A DNA stretch of 64,000 nucleotides. It comes from Bromus sterilis. Its lineage: Eukaryota > Streptophyta > Magnoliopsida > Poales > Poaceae. The stretch covers positions 29,239,282 through 29,303,281 of the forward strand of contig OX465600.1 in assembly GCA_950022295.1 (NCBI GenBank). Reading direction: 5' to 3'. Made by a program: the position numbers and the translations under genes. The first letter of the stretch is position 1. Each line of letters starts with the position of its first letter. Below are positions 58,610 to 64,000 of this stretch, piece by piece. The notes below the pieces were generated by a model. The model searched no databases. It had not been told where the DNA came from and was given only the letters and a program-made list of their open reading frames with translations.

Positions 58610-59302
58610 ATGGAAAACAACAAAAAAATTATGAGAGAGCTTTATGAGCTCTATCTTGAGTTAGGACATAAAGTGTTTGAGGAGGAGATAAAAAAGCCTA
58701 TGGAGCTTTATTATTTGCACAACACTCATGATAGTAGTAATGTTATTTTCATGTCTTCTTTGAATACTTTTGATACTAATGATATGCAAAACCATAAGCT
58801 TGGGCATGCTACGTTTTATGAAGATGATCTTTTTAGCCCCCCAAGTTTTGATGAGGAAATTTATTTTGATGATACTTGGCCTCCTATCTATGATGATTAT
58901 TGTGATGACACTTATGCTATAAAGAATAATTTTTTACAAGTGCACCATGATAAGAATTATTCATGTGATAGCTATTTTGTTGAGTTTTCTCCCACTATTA
59001 CTAATGAGAACGATTTCACTTATGTGGAGAGTAACAAATTTTCTATGCTTGTGGATCATGATAAGAATTTTTTATGTGATACTTATATTGTTGAGTTTAT
59101 TCATGATCCCACTGAAAATTATTATGAGAGGGGAACAAATGCTTATATATATTTCAATAATATCAAGTTCCCTCTCTTTATGTTGAAGGTTTCGAAGTTG
59201 CACTTATTTTGGCTTCCCATGCTAATATCTTTATGCTTCCATGAGTTATTTCTCTACAAGATCCCTTTGCATAGGAAGCATGTTAGACTTAAATGTGTTT
59301 GA
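58610..59302 (+). CDS. 230-aa protein of non-autonomous Gypsy-type element D2
   Basis: An uninterrupted frame opens 85 bp after the primer site, starting MENNKKIMRELYELYLELG. The protein is rich in Asp, Tyr and Asn, with a repeated H(D)KN(Y/F)xCD(S/T)Y(F/I)VEF unit (about residues 110-165). It ends in a hydrophobic stretch (LFMLKVSKLHLFWLPMLISLCF). I see no zinc knuckle or protease signature, so it is not a typical gag. The position suggests a gag replacement or gag relic. Function unknown. Confidence 0.55.
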   Translation: MENNKKIMRELYELYLELGHKVFEEEIKKPMELYYLHNTHDSSNVIFMSSLNTFDTNDMQNHKLGHATFYEDDLFSPPSFDEEIYFDDTWPPIYDDYCDDTYAIKNNFLQVHHDKNYSCDSYFVEFSPTITNENDFTYVESNKFSMLVDHDKNFLCDTYIVEFIHDPTENYYERGTNAYIYFNNIKFPLFMLKVSKLHLFWLPMLISLCFHELFLYKIPLHRKHVRLKCV

Positions 59303-62194
59303 TATTTGCTTCTTGATGCTCTCTTTTGTTCTTCAACCCTTATTCCTACGAGAGCATCACTAAAATCTTAAGCCTAGCTAATGGCTTTAAAGAAGCGCTT
59401 TCGGGAGGCAGCCCGCAACGAATTTAGGATTTCCTTTTTGTTTTTCTTCTGTTTTTAGTGGTCTTGATGATTGTTACTACTGTAGCAACATCATTGTATC
59501 TTTACTTTTCAAGTTTTGTGCCAATTATAGCCTCATATGACAAGGGAAGTAAAAGTTGTGACATGCTATCCAGAAAACAGATTTTGTCCTCGTGACGGGA
59601 AAAATCATAGAAAAATCCCAGTTCACATTTTTTAGCTGAAATATTTATACAGCGTGCTCTATACAATCACGGAACTTTCGTATGTTCTGAGTTTTTTTAT
59701 TTGAGTTGCAGAAGTACCCCTAAAAAATTCTTTACTACCTTCTGTTCTGTTTTTTACAGATTCTGCCACGTTTTGTCTCTCCTAACTTTTGCAAACCTTA
59801 AGCTTGCTTTTTCTTTGCAAAAACCTTTTGTAAATCTTGAGAAACAGTATCTCTTAAAGAATATCCTTATATCCATTAGGGAAAAATTATTTATTAAGGG
59901 TACTAACCTCTCTAATCAGCTTATGATGAGTTATGTATGAAGGGAGTTTTCAAGTGTGCGATGGAAGATGATGAAAGAAGATCCAGGAGTGTCAAGCGCT
60001 CAAGCTTGGGGATGCCCCCATGCATCCCCAATAAATATTCAAGGAGACTCAAGCGTCTAAGCTTGGGTATGCCTCCGTGCATCCCCTTATCCATCAAGAA
60101 TCATCAGTTCGTCCTTCGTCTCACTATATTTTTATCACATCATGCGTTATGTGCTATGCTTGGAGCGTCTCGCTCTTAGGTTTTATTTTTAGTTTTCTTT
60201 AGCTTTGCTTGCTGTTCATAACAAGTTAGATCCCATATTACTTTGTGTGGGAGAGAAACACACTCCACTTTCAAAATCTAGAACACATCATAGAATTGTT
60301 CATGTCTATCTTTCTCTGTTGTGTGTTCTTTACCTTTTCATAGCTACTGCCATGTTTAGTTCTAGTTTTAGTTTGTCTAGCAAGAGCCTTGTCTTTTGTT
60401 TAGTTAGTTGCTGGAAATCTCTTTAGTTTTCATGTTTATCTTGTTAAGAGGGTTGGTTGTTGCACTGAGTTGTGTCTTGTCTTGAAAGTAGGTAATTAAG
60501 GTTGCTATTTAATTTTAGTAGTAACTTGCAATGGTTTTGAGGTATTGATGTGAGTAATGTTTGAACTTTTGGCGTCAAGGGCTCTAGCCTATTAGTGATA
60601 GGTGTCGTATTTTGTGGCAATGCGTGTCTATTTTCAAAAAACTACAAAACTAGTTGAGAACTCTAGCTACTAGGTGGATCACTAATCTTTGGAGGGATCG
60701 GATATTAGAGTACACTCACGTACCATGAGTCGAGGATGCGCAAGGATAACCAAACCCCCATACACTCCTCCCCAGGGTACTTGTCTCTTTGTGAACCTCC
60801 TTATTAGATCTAGAGTTACCGATAATAAGTGCATGAGTTCTTCGGACTAATGTGAGTATTCGAAAGTTGACACTTCCACCTTCCCATATTTTTCTAGCCT
60901 CTCCTGTGCCGTGCATTGCTTTCTTCTCACTCCGAGAGTTGGCGTCCACCTTCGCCGGTACATCCAAACCCTTGGCATGATACGCTCTATCATCATAAAC
61001 CTCCTTATATCTTTCCTCAAAACAGCCACCATACCTACCCATCAAGGCATTTCCATAGCCTTTCCGAGATATATTGCCATGGAACATCCACCTCTTCATG
61101 ACTTGATCTTCTTTTCATACATGTTCCTGCTACACTGGCAGAGGCATACATTTTCATACTTCATGATAGTTACATTTTCTATATGATTTCAGTACTTTTT
61201 ATAGTGTGAAAGATCTTCTACACTTTTTTGTAATATATAGAGTGTTGCCCTTAAAGTGAGGAAAAGATCCCAAAGAGGAAAAAATCAAAGATCCCAAAGA
61301 GGACAAATGAGAGAAATAGAAAGATCCATTGAGGCCACCAAAAAAATAAAAAAAATAGAAAAAAGAGAAAAAGAAATAAAAAGAGAGAAAGGGGCAACAC
61401 TACTATTCCTTTTGAGAGATCCGCACTCATACTCCATCTTATATCTTGTACTCCATAGAGATTATCATTCATGCATATAGCTATGTGGGGACCTTCACAC
61501 TATAGAACTTGGCTTGTATATTCCAATGATGAGCCTCCTCAAATGAGCTATAGGTCTTCTTGAGAAAGCAAGTTGGATGCACCCCCACTAGTTCCATTGG
61601 AGAGCTTACCTTAGCTCATATGTGCATCCGTTGCATGGCTATCCCTACTCCTCACATCATATCTATCATTTGGCTTTCTCTCGCCTATGATTGTCCTCAT
61701 TGATGTGAGCCTTTCACACCATTTTTGTCTTCCTCCTCCACCTTTTCTCTCTTTGCCATCCTAAGTGTCAACTTTCTTGCTTACGCTCATCCATTGCATG
61801 AGTGCTCAAAATGTCGAAAAGGAGTGGATCATTTTGACTTGTACCTGGCTAGTGGTCTGGGTATGAGTCAAGATAAGATTCGAAAGAAGACCAAGTGTGA
61901 AACTTTAGTAGATTGAGTTCTCAACACAAAAATATTTTTTCTCGTATATCCCTATCCCCTTTCTTGCACGCAAACACCATTTGGAGACATTCGAGTCACG
62001 GACAGCGAGAGCTCTTGCACCTTTATGTTCTTATGTTGCTTGTTTCAATGCTAATATAGACTCTTGCTTGTTAAGACTTGAATTGAATTGCATGCTTTGA
62101 TTGCTTTACTTAAAAAGTCCTTATATGGTTGTGTGGCATGTCACCACAGAAATTATGCTTGTTATCATTTACCTACTCGAGGACGAGCAGGAAT
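59303..62194 (+). other. Non-coding interior of D2
   Basis: No convincing coding frame. Frames such as the 127-codon minus frame at 60716-61099 are also carried, broken, by D1 and appear to be chance. A G/A- and A-rich tract (61260-61400) and its T-rich counterpart in D1 (55520-55680) are shared family features. Confidence 0.6.
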
Positions 62195-62209
62195 TAAGCT
62201 TGGGGATGT
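62195..62209 (+). promoter_or_regulatory. Polypurine tract of D2
   Basis: TTAAGCTTGGGGATGT immediately precedes the 3' LTR; such tracts prime plus-strand synthesis. Confidence 0.7.
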
Positions 62210-63776
62210 TGATACGTCCCAAACGTATCTATAATTTCTGCTTGCTCCATGCATGTTTTGTGTGATATTGCTATGTTTTTTATATACTTTCATATATCTT
62301 TATAACATATTTTGGAACTAACCTATTAATGGTTTCAAGAGTGCACAAGTTCTTGTTTTTCTACTTTATGTGTAGGAATTACTTGGATAAAGGAAAGATC
62401 ACAAAAGGAAGCCTTGTAAGAGTTGGACTCTAACTTTCCCGAAATCTGTACCCACCAGACAGGTTTTAAAGATTGCCTCGGAAACGCTAGAAAAACTTAA
62501 AACTACAAAGTTGTAGGGAATTTTTTTCCAGTGGATTTAGACATAAAATTCGGCCCAATCGGAGTTCAGATGCTTCTAGACACCCCGAAATACAGAAGAC
62601 GTAATCTGGATGACGGGAATCCGAGAGTCTATATAAAGAGAGGAAACCTAGGTCAAAGGGCACCACGAAATTTCATATGCCTTGGCAGCCGTCTTGAGGG
62701 GGAGATCAATCTCCACAGCAGCACCATCTCCAAGGAAGAAGAAGGGGCCAAGGGCCGCTGCCCCCAAGGGTCGTGGCCGTGGCCGTGGGCGCCGCTGCCG
62801 CCGTCGCCGTCTCCTTCATCTCCTCCGGGCTGCACCTCTCCATCAACAACTCTCCCTCTCACCATGTCCATGTGTGAGTAGTTCCTCTCGGGGCTAAGGC
62901 TTATATCTTGATCTATGTGGTTTCTCTCTCTCCCATGATGTGATCTTTGTTGTGATCATAGGCTATGTTAATCTAGGGTGATCCCATGATATTTCCCCTT
63001 CCTCTATGTATTGGATTGATGTACTCAATTTATCTTATCTAGTGTAATCTCCGAGACCAAGGTGACATCGGTCTATTGGACATGGGTTAGAAGACTATTA
63101 TCATGAGTGATTTCCTCTTTTGTGTGTGGATTGAAGATTGAGAGTCTCTTGGTGCTTGTCTTTGATTATCCTTTAGATATGTTGTGGTGATTGTGGTACT
63201 CTCTTTGGATGGCCGCGGTGACATTGGGAAATCCATAGATTGAGAACTACGAACTCTAAGGTGTGCTTTTGTAGCCCTACACAATTCTCTTCCTCTCTTG
63301 ACCACAAAGGAATGACCTCCGAGTACGTCTCCATTGCATGTTTTATGGGAAATATCATGTGATTATACTATGTTAATGTTGTTGGGAGTTGCCACTAGTG
63401 AAAGTATGAAGCCTAGGCCTTGTTTCCATCATTGTTACACCGTTTGCACTCACTTTTGTTACTTGTTTCTTTGCTACACTTTTTATTACATATTTATATT
63501 ACTTCGTTTTATCACACCTATCACCCATATTTTACCATCTCTTCACCGAACTAGTGCACCTATCCAACTCCTAGTTGTATTAGGTGTGTTGGGGACACAA
63601 GAGACTTCTTGTATCTTAATTGCAGGGTTGCTTGAGCGAGACCATCTTCAACCTATACTTCCCTGAGTTCGATAAACCTTAGGTCATCCACTTGAGGGAA
63701 ATTACTGTTGTCCTACAAACCTCCGCGCTTGGAGGCCCAACATAGTCTACAAGAATAGAAGCGTGCGTAGACATCA
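62210..63776 (+). repeat. 3' LTR of D2
   Basis: 1567 bp, starts TGATACGTCCCAAACG and ends TAGACATCA, followed by CATGG. Confidence 0.92.
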
Positions 63777-64000
63777 CATGGGCATCCCCAAGCTTGAGCG
63801 TTTGACACTCCTGAATCTTCTTTCATCATCCTCCATCGCACACTTGAAAACTCCCTTCATACATAACTCATTGTAGGCTGATTAGAGAGGTTAGTACCCT
63901 AATTAAATAATTTTACTCTACTGCAAATAAAGATTTCCAGGAAGAGCTACTGTTTCTCTTGCCTGCCCAAAAAAGTTTGCAAAGAAAAACCAAGCTTAAG
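63777..64000 (-). mobile_element. Continuation of D1 interior to the window edge
   Basis: It starts with the second CATGG copy and then matches, inverted, about 59820-60070 of D2 (shared GGGCATCCCCAAGCTTGAGC). The rest of D1, including its 5' LTR, lies beyond base 64000. Confidence 0.85.

Larger units (their letters stand above)
56935..63776 (+). mobile_element. Complete Gypsy-type non-autonomous element D2
   Basis: 6842 bp with LTRs 56935-58498 and 62210-63776, termini TGATACGTCC and TAGACATCA, and a perfect target duplication CATGG (56930-56934 and 63777-63781). It is inserted into D1, a relative in the opposite orientation. The 3.7-kb interior has one 230-codon frame and no protease, reverse transcriptase or integrase, so it depends on other elements. 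The LTRs differ at many positions and by small indels, so it is older than the Copia element at 9957. Confidence 0.93.

Noticed and set aside
60716..61099. 127-codon minus-strand frame in D2
   Set aside because: The corresponding part of D1 does not keep the frame and no domain is recognisable, so it is probably a chance frame.

Overview
This window is nuclear DNA of a grass, almost certainly a Triticeae species (wheat, Aegilops, barley or rye group). The grounds are several large elements typical of those genomes: Copia elements of the Angela/BARE/WIS type with ~1.7 kb LTRs and a tRNA-iMet primer site, large CACTA elements whose ends start CACTAGTAGAAAA and carry TCCCGGTT-type subterminal repeats, and Gypsy elements starting TGATACGTCCCAAACG with a TGGCGCCGTTGCCGGGGA primer site. 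Nested transposons fill nearly all of it. I see one host gene, a two-exon cytochrome P450 at 25685-27393 with a single premature stop. I see no rRNA gene, tRNA gene or CRISPR array.

Layout. 1-5911: minus-strand Copia element cut by the window edge, with a decayed pol and a ~52-bp tandem array built from its reverse-transcriptase YVDD segment. 5912-6752: unassigned. 6753 to ~22163: minus-strand CACTA A, whose ORF2 gene (Transposase_24-type protein ending in a Ulp1/C48 protease domain) is split by a young Copia element at 9957-18476 (identical 1695-bp LTR lengths, TSD TATAT). Upstream of that gene lie an LTR-like GC-rich leader and long inverted repeats. 22164-23832: a 670-bp tandem duplication. 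23833-24690: Gypsy LTR fragment. 24776-25381: MITE-like element. 25583-27600: the P450 locus.

27600-38502: a cluster of diverged repeats (called R, S and T here). It is invaded by a 5'-truncated Gypsy LTR, which itself holds the small CACTA C with its own intact 144-aa reading frame, and by a Helitron at 33698-35195. The cluster is followed by a GC-rich 52-bp minisatellite and a MITE-like piece. 38503-51819: complete CACTA B (TSD TTG) carrying a 4046-bp solo LTR (TSD ATATG), a small intact coiled-coil/membrane-anchor gene, a truncated DDE-type transposase pseudogene, and a second ORF2 gene with frameshifts. 51823-53064: gag-protease fragment of a plus-strand Gypsy element. 53065-64000: a minus-strand Gypsy-type element interrupted by a plus-strand relative at 56935-63776 (TSD CATGG), which carries a 230-aa ORF but no visible pol.

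How the parts relate. CACTA B and C share both ends in opposite orientation, so C looks like a non-autonomous relative of B. A and B carry homologous ORF2 genes in different states of decay. Most retroelements here lack intact pol and would need proteins supplied in trans. Family names rest on remembered sequence features, not on a database search.
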